From Acuticoccus yangtzensis (GTDB lineage Bacteria > Pseudomonadota > Alphaproteobacteria > Rhizobiales > Amorphaceae), in assembly GCF_001927245.1 (NCBI RefSeq), contig NZ_MJUX01000004.1:310001-374000 (forward strand): a DNA stretch of 64,000 nt, read 5' to 3'. The notes below the pieces were generated by a model, which searched no databases, was not told the DNA's origin, and was given only the letters and a program-made list of their open reading frames with translations. The translations under genes were made by a program, and so were the position numbers. This document shows positions 44,738 to 51,934 of the stretch, in pieces (positions within the stretch are counted from its first letter, which is position 1; every line of letters begins with the position of its first letter).

Positions 44738-45604
44738 ATGCTCTACGCTCAGATCCTCGTGAACGGGCTCATCCTCGGCGGGCTCTATGCCTGCATCGCC
44801 GTCGGCTTCTCGCTGGTGTGGGGGGTGCTCAACGTCATCAACATCCTGCACGGCTCGTTCGTCGTGCTCGGCTCCTACGTGGCCTACTTCGCCTACGTTC
44901 ACCTCGGCATCCACCCCTTCCTGTCGATCGTCCTGTCCGGCGCGCTCCTGTTCGCGCTCGGCTATGTGATCCAGGCGGGCCTCATCAACCGCGTCATCGC
45001 CGCGCCGGTGCTGACGACGCTGGTGCTCACCTTCGGGCTGGAGCTCCTCCTCAACAACGCCGTGCTCGTCGCCTTCTCGGCCGACTACCGCGCGGTGCAG
45101 CTCGCCAACCCCATGGGCAGCCAGATCATCGGCGGCATCGTCTTCCCGATGGAGCGGGTGATGGCGACGCTCCTCGCCCTCGCCCTCACTGGCCTCCTCT
45201 ATCTGATGCTGGCCAAATCGAAGATCGGCCGCTCCATCGTCGCCGTGCGCATGGACCCGGAGGCCGCCGCGCTGATGGGCGTGAAGGTGAAGCGCATCTA
45301 TGCGGTGACCTTCGGCGTCGGCGCGCTGATGGCGGGCGCGGCGGGGTCGCTGCTGTCGGTCGTCTTCCCCATCTCGCCGCTCAACTCCACCGAGTTTCTC
45401 GGCATCGCCTTCGTCGTCTGCGTGCTCGGCGGGCTCGGCTCCATCGCCGGGGCGATGGTCGGCGGCCTGGCGCTCGGCGTCATCGAGAGCTTCGGCGCGC
45501 TCCTCATCGGCCCGCAGCACGGGCTGACGATCGCCTTCTCGCTGCTCATCCTTCTTCTCATCGTCCGGCCCACCGGCATCATGGGGCGGCGCGGCTATGA
45601 ATAA
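44738..45604 (+). CDS. livH: Branched-chain amino acid-type ABC permease LivH
   Basis: Inner-membrane permease of 288 residues. MLYAQILVNGLILGGLYACIAVGFSLVWGVLNVINILHG is the standard LivH opening, and the C-terminal LLILLLIVRPTGIMGRRGYE the standard end. The coupling-helix region is around RMDPEAAALMGVKVKRIYAVTFGVGALMAG. ATG 44738 has AGGGA at 6-7 bases; an upstream in-frame start at 44612 would only add low-complexity sequence. Its last bases overlap the next frame. Confidence 0.95.
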   Translation: MLYAQILVNGLILGGLYACIAVGFSLVWGVLNVINILHGSFVVLGSYVAYFAYVHLGIHPFLSIVLSGALLFALGYVIQAGLINRVIAAPVLTTLVLTFGLELLLNNAVLVAFSADYRAVQLANPMGSQIIGGIVFPMERVMATLLALALTGLLYLMLAKSKIGRSIVAVRMDPEAAALMGVKVKRIYAVTFGVGALMAGAAGSLLSVVFPISPLNSTEFLGIAFVVCVLGGLGSIAGAMVGGLALGVIESFGALLIGPQHGLTIAFSLLILLLIVRPTGIMGRRGYE

Positions 45605-45614
45605 GGGGCAGACC

Positions 45615-46595
45615 ATGCACCGCGTCGCGGTTGCGCTCACCCTCATCGCCGTGGCGCTGATCGCAGCCCTTCCGGCGCTGTCGGACAACTACCTGCTGCG
45701 CCTCGGCACCATGGGTGCGATGTACGCGATCCTCGCCCTGTCCTGGAACATCATCGGCGGCTTCGCGGGCTATCCGTCCTTCTCTACGGCGGCCTTCTTC
45801 GGCCTCGGCGCCTATTCGGGCGCCATCCTGCAGGGGGCCGGGTTGCCGATGCCGCTCGCCTGGGTGGCGGCGGGGCTCATCGCCATGGCCTTCGCAACGC
45901 TTCTCGGCCTCGCGATCCTTCACCTCAAGGGCCACTACTTCGCCATCGCCTCGCTGGTGGTGGCCGAAGTGCTGCTCGAGATCACCACCTCGTGGACGAG
46001 CCTCACCGGCGGCGGCATGGGGCTGAACCTTCCCATCATCCGCATCTCCATCGACGCGCAGGCCCGGCTCTTCTTCTGGTCCATGCTCGCCATCGCCGTC
46101 ATGGCGCTCGGCATGAACTACTGGGTGTCGCGCCACAGGCTCGGCTTCGGCCTCATGTGCATCCGCCAGAACGAGGACGCGGCGTCGATGGTGGGCATCA
46201 ACACCACGCTCTACAAGGTGACGGCGTTCGCCCTCTCGGCGGTGCTCGTCGGCGCGGCGGGCGCGCTCTATGCCTCGTGGGTGTTCTACATCGAGCCGCC
46301 GGACGTGTTCGCCACGCTGACCTCGGTGAAGCCCATCGTCATGGCGATGCTGGGCGGCGCAGGCACGGTGCTCGGCCCGGCGATCGGCGCGGTCCTCTTC
46401 CTCGCGATGGAAGAACTCGTGTGGCGCAACCTCCTCCAGATCCACGCCGCCGCGCTCGGCCTCCTCATCGTGGCGCTGATCTTCTTCCTGCCGGGCGGGC
46501 TTCTCGGCCTCGTCACCGGCAAGCGCAAGCGGCGTGTCGTCGCCAAGAAGGGCGAGACGACCTCGAACAGCGCAGTGAAGGGAGGCGCGGCATGA
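45615..46595 (+). CDS. livM: Branched-chain amino acid-type ABC permease LivM
   Basis: Second permease, about 326 residues. Membrane segments include MGAMYAILALSWNIIGGFAGYPSFSTAAFFGLGAY, the LivM hallmark, and LGFGLMCIRQNEDAASMVGINTTLYKVTAF is the cytoplasmic coupling region. ATG 45615 (AAGGGG at 6 bases) is preferred over ATG 45597, which lies inside livH. The C-terminal basic tail (GKRKRRVVAKK) is cytoplasmic. It overlaps livG as ATGA. Confidence 0.94.
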   Translation: MHRVAVALTLIAVALIAALPALSDNYLLRLGTMGAMYAILALSWNIIGGFAGYPSFSTAAFFGLGAYSGAILQGAGLPMPLAWVAAGLIAMAFATLLGLAILHLKGHYFAIASLVVAEVLLEITTSWTSLTGGGMGLNLPIIRISIDAQARLFFWSMLAIAVMALGMNYWVSRHRLGFGLMCIRQNEDAASMVGINTTLYKVTAFALSAVLVGAAGALYASWVFYIEPPDVFATLTSVKPIVMAMLGGAGTVLGPAIGAVLFLAMEELVWRNLLQIHAAALGLLIVALIFFLPGGLLGLVTGKRKRRVVAKKGETTSNSAVKGGAA

Positions 46596-47365
46596 GCCCG
46601 ATCCTGGAACTCACCAACGTCACCCAGCGCTTCGGCGGGCTGACGGCGGTGGACGACGTGACGCTGTCGGTCATGCCGGGCGAGGTCGTCGGCCTCATCG
46701 GCCCCAACGGTGCGGGTAAGACGACGCTCGTCAACGTCATCACCGGCGTCTATCGCGGCACGGGGACGATCGTCTTCGACGGTCAGCGGATCGAGGCGCT
46801 GAAGCCTTACCAGATCAGCCGGCTCGGCGTCGCGCGCACCTACCAGGTGGTGCAGCCCTTCCCGGAGATGACGGCGCTCGAAAACGTCATGGCACCGGCG
46901 ACCTTCGCCCATGCCGGCGTTTCGCTCACCACCGCGCGAGAGAAGGCGGCGGAGGCGCTCGACTTCGTCGGCCTCGGCGCCGAGAAGGACAAGCGCGCCT
47001 CCTCCCTGACGCTCGCCGGACGCAAGCGGCTGGAGCTCGCCAAATCGCTCGCCATGGAGCCGAAGGTGCTGCTCTTGGACGAGGTCAACGCGGGGCTCAA
47101 CCCGGCGGAGATCGACGTTGCGGTCGACCTCATCCGGCGCATCGCCGCGCGCGGGGTCACCATCATCATCATCGAGCATCTGATGAAGGTCGTGATGAAC
47201 CTCTGCACACGCATCGTCGTCCTCCACCACGGGGCGAAGATCGCCGAGGGGGCGCCGGACACGGTGACGTCCGACCCTGCGGTGATCGAGGCCTATCTGG
47301 GCAACCGCTACGCCAAGCGGGCGGCCGAGCGGGCCGCCGCCGCCGCGGGAGGCGCCCATGGCTGA
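46592..47365 (+). CDS. livG: Branched-chain amino acid-type ABC ATPase LivG
   Basis: 257-residue ATPase starting at ATG 46592 in an ATGA overlap with livM. Walker A is GPNGAGKT near 36-43, RTYQVVQPFPEMTALENVM holds the Q-loop, Walker B is VLLLDEVNAGLNP, and the H-loop is in IIIIEHLMKVV, the LivG form. The signature is LTLAGRKRLELAKSLA: the usual LSyGqqR is replaced by LAGRKR, seen in a LivG subgroup. The C-terminus ends in an Ala/Arg-rich helix. It overlaps livF by 8 bases. Confidence 0.94.
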   Translation: MSPILELTNVTQRFGGLTAVDDVTLSVMPGEVVGLIGPNGAGKTTLVNVITGVYRGTGTIVFDGQRIEALKPYQISRLGVARTYQVVQPFPEMTALENVMAPATFAHAGVSLTTAREKAAEALDFVGLGAEKDKRASSLTLAGRKRLELAKSLAMEPKVLLLDEVNAGLNPAEIDVAVDLIRRIAARGVTIIIIEHLMKVVMNLCTRIVVLHHGAKIAEGAPDTVTSDPAVIEAYLGNRYAKRAAERAAAAAGGAHG

Positions 47366-48077
47366 GCCCCTTCTCACCGTCTCGGGCCTGCAATCGGGCT
47401 ACGGCGACATCCAGATCCTCTGGGGCGTCGACCTCGACGTGATGGCGGGCGAGATCGTCTGCCTGGTCGGCTCCAACGGCGCGGGCAAGACGACGCTTCT
47501 GAAGACCCTCTCAGGCCTCGTCACCGCCACCGCCGGGTCGGTGCGCCTCGGCGGGACCGAGCTTGCGGGTGCTGAGCCGGACCGGGTGCTGGCGGCCGGC
47601 ATCGCCCACGTGCCTGAAGGGCGGCGCCTCTTCCGCACCATGAGCGTGACCGACAACCTCCTCATGGGCGCCTACCTGCGCGACACCAAGGACCCCGAGG
47701 TGAAGGCCGACCTCGACCGCGTGATGACCATGTTCCCCCGCCTCGCCGAGCGGGCGCGGCAGGACGCGGGCACCTTGTCGGGCGGCGAGCAGCAGATGTG
47801 CGCCATCGGCCGCGGCATCATGAGCCGGCCCAAGGTGCTGATGATCGACGAGTTGTCGCTCGGCCTCGCCCCGCGCGCGGTGGAGCTTCTGTCGGAGACC
47901 CTGGTGGAGGTGAACCGGGCCGGGACCACGATCCTCCTCATCGAGCAGGACGTGATGACGGCGCTCGAGATCTCCCACCGCGGCTTCGTTCTCGACCGCG
48001 GTCGCGTCGTCATGAGCGGCACGCCGGACGTTCTCGCCGAAGCGCCCGAGGTGCGCGAGGCCTATATCGGCGCCTGA
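47358..48077 (+). CDS. livF: Branched-chain amino acid-type ABC ATPase LivF
   Basis: 239-residue ATPase. Walker A GSNGAGKT is near 38-45, HVPEGRRLFRTMSVTDNLLMGAY is the LivF Q-loop region, the signature is LSGGEQQMCAIGRG, Walker B is VLMIDELSLGLAP, and IEQDVMTALE carries the LivF-type switch in which Gln replaces the usual His. GGGAGG lies 6 bases before ATG 47358. It is the last transporter gene; two repeat hairpins follow. Confidence 0.95.
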   Translation: MAEPLLTVSGLQSGYGDIQILWGVDLDVMAGEIVCLVGSNGAGKTTLLKTLSGLVTATAGSVRLGGTELAGAEPDRVLAAGIAHVPEGRRLFRTMSVTDNLLMGAYLRDTKDPEVKADLDRVMTMFPRLAERARQDAGTLSGGEQQMCAIGRGIMSRPKVLMIDELSLGLAPRAVELLSETLVEVNRAGTTILLIEQDVMTALEISHRGFVLDRGRVVMSGTPDVLAEAPEVREAYIGA

Positions 48078-48079
48078 CG

Positions 48080-48145
48080 CCGTGCTTTCAGTGGCCGCCC
48101 CGCGCGGGCGGCCGTGCTTTCAGTGGCCGCCGCGACTGGCGGCCA
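48080..48145. repeat. Directly repeated 20-mer forming two tandem hairpins after livF
   Basis: The 20-base unit beginning CCGTGCTTTCAGTGG occurs at 48080-48099 and 48112-48131. Each copy starts a hairpin: GGCCGCCC/GGGCGGCC at 48093-48113 and TGGCCGCC/GGCGGCCA at 48124-48145. There is no T-run. It may separate liv expression from the next gene. Confidence 0.75.
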
Positions 48146-48172
48146 TCCGATCCCCCTCTCAGGAGACGAACG

Positions 48173-48925
48173 ATGACCGACACCGTGGCGATGGACGCGG
48201 GCGGCTATGACTACATGCCGGGCGTGTTCCAATATTCATGCGGCGTCGCCGCCCAGCCGGGCTTCGAGATCAAGCGCGTGCGCTTCGCCAACCCGGTGCC
48301 GCTGGCCGAAGGGTTCGCCCGCGCCAAGGCGCACATCGAGGCCGAGGGGCGCCCGCTGACCGCCTTCTGCCAGTGCGAGCTGCGCTCCCCCGGCCAGTTC
48401 TCCGAGGACGGCTTCCGCGCCTTCAACGAGCTCTACTGCGGCACCTTGGAGGAATGGGGCATCTACAAGAACGGCATCAACCCCGTCGCCCGCTCCAACG
48501 TGTGTCCCGAGATCGACGCGCCCGCGACCCCGTCCTTCCACGCCTTCGCCTACACCGTGCCGTCTGACGTCGCGGGCACCTTCGCCATCGCCGGCAGCGG
48601 CGAGGTGCCGGAGGGCAAGAACAACTATTTCGACCACGTCGTGGCGCGCGGCGACCAGAGCCCGGCCGGCATGACCGCCAAAGCCCGCCATGTGCTGGGC
48701 GAGATGGAGCGCCGCATGGCCGCCTTCGGCAAAGGCTGGGCGGACGTGACCGCGGCGCAGGTCTACACGGTGTTTCCGATCCACGCCTTCCTGGCCGACG
48801 AGCTGGTCGCCCGCGGTGCGGCGCGGCACGGTGCCACCTGGCATTTTGCCCGCCCGCCCATCGTCCAGCTCGATTACGAGATGGACACGCGCGGGGTCTA
48901 TTCGGAAAGCGTCATCCCGGCCTGA
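48173..48925 (+). CDS. Conserved protein of unknown function, possible 2-aminomuconate-deaminase-like (CnbZ-type)
   Basis: 250 residues from ATG 48173 with AGGAGA 6 bases upstream. It has no signal peptide, membrane span or common nucleotide motif. Distinctive stretches are FQYSCGVAAQPGFEIKRVRF, LTAFCQCELRSPGQFSEDGF, GINPVARSNVCPEIDAPATP and GSGEVPEGKNNYFDHVV. The pattern recalls, from memory only and with low certainty, the 2-amino-5-chloromuconate deaminase CnbZ family from nitroaromatic degradation. Its place after a liv operon and beside a fumarylacetoacetate-hydrolase-family gene and a ThDP enzyme fits ring-cleavage-product metabolism. The gene is certainly real; its function is not established. 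Confidence 0.85.
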   Translation: MTDTVAMDAGGYDYMPGVFQYSCGVAAQPGFEIKRVRFANPVPLAEGFARAKAHIEAEGRPLTAFCQCELRSPGQFSEDGFRAFNELYCGTLEEWGIYKNGINPVARSNVCPEIDAPATPSFHAFAYTVPSDVAGTFAIAGSGEVPEGKNNYFDHVVARGDQSPAGMTAKARHVLGEMERRMAAFGKGWADVTAAQVYTVFPIHAFLADELVARGAARHGATWHFARPPIVQLDYEMDTRGVYSESVIPA

Positions 48926-48941
48926 TCCGGGGTTCGGTTGT

Positions 48942-48967
48942 GGGCTGCGGAGAGATCCCCGCAGCCC
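48942..48967. terminator. Hairpin between convergent genes
   Basis: GGGCTGCGG (48942-48950) pairs with CCGCAGCCC (48959-48967), 9 perfect pairs, loop of 8, in the 49-base gap between convergent stops. No T-run on either strand, so it is a probable bidirectional mRNA end rather than a textbook terminator. Confidence 0.5.
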
Positions 48968-48974
48968 GTCCGGC

Positions 48975-49823
48975 TTACTGCTCCGCGACGATGCGGTTGA
49001 CCAGAAGGCCCGCGGGGCCGAGGTCGACCTCCACCACGTCGCCGTCCTTCATCCACACCGAAGGCTCGCGCCGCTCGCCGACGCCGCCCGGCGTGCCGGT
49101 GGCGATCACGTCGCCGGGTGACAGCGGCGTGAAGGTCGACGCATAGGCGATCACGTCGGGGATCGAGAAGATCAGGTCCGCCAGTGTCGCCTTCTGCATA
49201 ACCTCGCCGTTCAGGCGCGTCTCGATCGGCAGGGCCGTCACGTCGCCGATCTCGTCCGGCGTCACCAGAGCCGGACCGAACGCGCCGGTGCCGGGGAAAT
49301 TCTTGCCCGGCGTGAACTGGGCGGTATGGCGCTGCCAGTCGCGCACCGAGCCGTCCATGAAGGGCGCGTAACCGGCGACGTGGTCGAGCGCGTCTTCCGG
49401 CTTGATGTTGCGCCCGCCGCGGCCGATCACCAGCGCCAGCTCGCCCTCATAGTCCAGGTTGTCGGACACCTTCGGCTTGATCACCGGCGCGCCGTCGGCC
49501 ACCAGCGAATCGGCGAAGCGGGTGAAGAAGGTCGGATGGCCGACGGGCTTGCGGCCGGTCTCCTCGCGGTGCGCCACGTAGTTCACGCCCACGCACAGGA
49601 CCTTGCCGGGGTTCGGGATGACCGGCAGCAGCGTGACGTCCGACATCGCGAATTCGGCCTTGCGCCCGTGCACGGCGCGGGCGGCGTCGGCCAGGAGATC
49701 CTCGGCGATCGCTTCGGCCAGAGTGTCGATGCCCGGAATGAGCTTGGCGAGATCGATGATCCCGCCCTCCACCAAGGCACCGAAGGACGGCCGGCCGAGC
49801 CGGACATAGGACACGAATCGCAT
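48975..49823 (-). CDS. Fumarylacetoacetate hydrolase (FAH) family protein
   Basis: 282-residue FAH-fold enzyme from ATG 49823, which has GGAGGAT 6 bases upstream. Family members hydrolyse, decarboxylate or isomerise 2-oxo or acylpyruvate-type products of aromatic catabolism. The metal-binding acids are Glu126 and Glu128 in DYEGELALVIG and Asp157 in FMDGSVRDWQ; GVNYVAHREETG, GKNFPGTGAFGP and GDVIATGTPGGVG complete the signature. It lies 93 bases after the ThDP-enzyme gene on the same strand, probably cotranscribed. The specific reaction is unknown. Confidence 0.92.
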   Translation of the reverse strand: MRFVSYVRLGRPSFGALVEGGIIDLAKLIPGIDTLAEAIAEDLLADAARAVHGRKAEFAMSDVTLLPVIPNPGKVLCVGVNYVAHREETGRKPVGHPTFFTRFADSLVADGAPVIKPKVSDNLDYEGELALVIGRGGRNIKPEDALDHVAGYAPFMDGSVRDWQRHTAQFTPGKNFPGTGAFGPALVTPDEIGDVTALPIETRLNGEVMQKATLADLIFSIPDVIAYASTFTPLSPGDVIATGTPGGVGERREPSVWMKDGDVVEVDLGPAGLLVNRIVAEQ

Positions 49824-49916
49824 GGGGATCCTCCAAAGGCGCATTCCGGGAGACGGTTAGCCACCCGCTTGAAATGCGCAAGCGTCACGGGCGGCGATGG
49901 TTGGGCCCGGGCGCCG

Positions 49917-51635
49917 TCAGTCGGGCAGAACCGCGACGTCGAGCAGGGCCTGACGCCCGGTATCGGCTGCTTCGAGCGCCGCTTCAAGAGCGGCTGCGAG
50001 GTCGGCGGGGTCGGTGACGCGGCGGGCGAAGGCGCGGCTCGCTTCGGCGGTGCGCACGAAGTCCGGCGTCGGCTTCAGCGCGGTCAGCGGCATCTGGTTG
50101 GCGCGGGCGGCGGCGCCGTTCGGGTAGAGCCCGACGACGGAGGCACGCACCGCCCCCCACTCCTCGTTGTTGAGGATGATGACGACCACGCCGAGCCCCA
50201 GCGCCTCGGCCACCTGGTGGCAGGCGGTGGGGTTGGCGAACATGTAGGAGCCGTCCCCCATGGTGGCGACGACGGTGCGGGCGGGGTCGGCGAGCTTGGC
50301 GCCCATCGCGGCCGGAAAGCTCCAGCCGAGGCCGCCCGAATGCGGCTCCTGGAACCACGACAGCGGCGCGCGACGGGAGAGAAAGCCGAGCTTGGTGCCG
50401 AGTTCGGAGAACACGGACGTCGCCTGCCCCGCCACCTCCCGCGCCTCCAAGGCACGGCCGAGGGCGGCGCTGACGAAAGCCTTCGTCATCCCGCGCGAGG
50501 TGTCGGCGGCGGCGGCCTCCAGCTTGGCGCGCTCGGCCGCGGAGGCGGCGGCCAATCGCGCGCGGCGCGCCGCGACGCCGGACGGGCGCGGCAGGCGGTC
50601 CATCGCGGCGATCAGCGCCGGGATGGTGTCCGCGTTCTCGCCCCGAAGAGCGATGTCGCTGCGGAAACCGCGCACGGGGAATCGCGAGAAGACCGGATCC
50701 GGCCCCATGGTGACCACCGTTTCGGCCGCTGGCACCGGGTGGATGTCCGGCCACCAGGGGGCGAGCGCGTCGAGGATCACCACGACGTCCGCCTCGGCGA
50801 GCCACGGGCCGGGGTCGGCGCCGACGTGGCAGGGATGGTCGGTCGGGATCGCGAGATGCGTCGCCCACCAGGACGAGACGGCGATCCCCCACTCCTCTGC
50901 CCACGCCGCAAATGCCGCGAAGCTTTCCGCGTCCCCCGCCCCGCGCTGGGCGATCACCAGCGGCGCCCGCGCCCCGGCCAGCGCCTCGGCCGCGGCGGCG
51001 ACGGCGGCCGGGTCCGGCGCCACCCGCACCGGGGCGATGCTGGCGGGCGCGGCGAGATCCTCGGCGGCGACGGGCTCGCACAGCACCTCGCGCGGGAGGG
51101 AGAGATAGACCGGCCCCTTCGGCGTCGACATGGCGATGGCCGAGGCGCGGTCCAGCAAAGGGGCAATCTGCTCGGGATAGCGCAGCTCGTAGTCCCACTT
51201 CACCGCCTCGCGCACCAGGGCGGTCTGGTCGCGCATCTCCTGCCCCCAGGCGATCGGCACCGTTCGCGCGCCGAAGCGCCCCGCCTCCGTCACCGGCGTG
51301 CGGCCTGACATGAGGATCATCGGGATGTGCTCGCACGCGGCGTTGATCGCCCCGGTGGCGCCGTTGGAGAGGCCGACATTGGTGTGCAGCATCACCGCCT
51401 GCGGCCGCCCGGTGACTAGGAAATAGCCGTGCGCCATCCCCATCGCAGCGTGCTCGTGCGGGATGACGAGGGCGGCGGGAAGGTCCACCCCCGCGGCGGC
51501 GGCCTCGGCCAGCCCCTCGATGATCGGCGGAAAGTCCGTGCCGGAGTTGGCGAAGACCACGTCGACGCCGAGCGCCTTGAGACGGGTGAAGATGGCCCCG
51601 CCTGCGGTCATCCGCCCCGTTCCGTGATGCGTCAT
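49917..51635 (-). CDS. Thiamine-diphosphate-dependent enzyme (acetolactate synthase/benzoylformate decarboxylase-like)
   Basis: About 572 residues from ATG 51635 (GGGGAAACG upstream). The three-domain ThDP layout is seen: the N-terminal catalytic Glu61 in VIPHEHAAMGMAHG, a central Rossmann-like domain (LVIAQRGAGDAESFAAF, ADVVVILDALAPWW), and the C-terminal ThDP/Mg motif GDGSYMFANPTACHQ ending in IILNN near residue 486. FNSG-type FANSGTDFPPIIEGL and SGRTPVTEAG fit 2-oxo-acid decarboxylase-like members that lack a regulatory subunit. It probably decarboxylates or ligates a 2-oxo acid. A 299-base gap without visible genes separates it from the divergent repeat protein. Confidence 0.9.
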   Translation of the reverse strand: MTHHGTGRMTAGGAIFTRLKALGVDVVFANSGTDFPPIIEGLAEAAAAGVDLPAALVIPHEHAAMGMAHGYFLVTGRPQAVMLHTNVGLSNGATGAINAACEHIPMILMSGRTPVTEAGRFGARTVPIAWGQEMRDQTALVREAVKWDYELRYPEQIAPLLDRASAIAMSTPKGPVYLSLPREVLCEPVAAEDLAAPASIAPVRVAPDPAAVAAAAEALAGARAPLVIAQRGAGDAESFAAFAAWAEEWGIAVSSWWATHLAIPTDHPCHVGADPGPWLAEADVVVILDALAPWWPDIHPVPAAETVVTMGPDPVFSRFPVRGFRSDIALRGENADTIPALIAAMDRLPRPSGVAARRARLAAASAAERAKLEAAAADTSRGMTKAFVSAALGRALEAREVAGQATSVFSELGTKLGFLSRRAPLSWFQEPHSGGLGWSFPAAMGAKLADPARTVVATMGDGSYMFANPTACHQVAEALGLGVVVIILNNEEWGAVRASVVGLYPNGAAARANQMPLTALKPTPDFVRTAEASRAFARRVTDPADLAAALEAALEAADTGRQALLDVAVLPD

Positions 51636-51934
51636 CGCGTTTCCCCGGTCGTCCTTGGTCGTGTTGCGGCGCCTGATCCGCAGCGGTCGGCGCCTTGGGC
51701 GACAAGTGGCCACAAAGGGATGGCCGAACCAAGCCCGGTCGCGCGAAGAATCGCTTGCACATCACGTCTGCGCTACGCCAATAGCATCGAGACGGATGGC
51801 TGGCGTATGGATGAGGGCGCGGCCACGGCTGACCCGGCCCGCGCGCTGCTGCCGTCACCCGCACCGCCGTTACGGCCGCGCCGCGTCCGGTCCGGCCGGC
51901 CGCGCCGCCTCGTTCGACCCCAGGGAGCCCTCCC

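Noticed and set aside
43232-45688. 818-codon minus-strand open frame
   Set aside because: Antisense to livK and livH, which have full-length family matches and ribosome sites.
49326-51308. 660-codon plus-strand open frame
   Set aside because: Antisense to the FAH-family and ThDP-enzyme genes; no recognisable domain.
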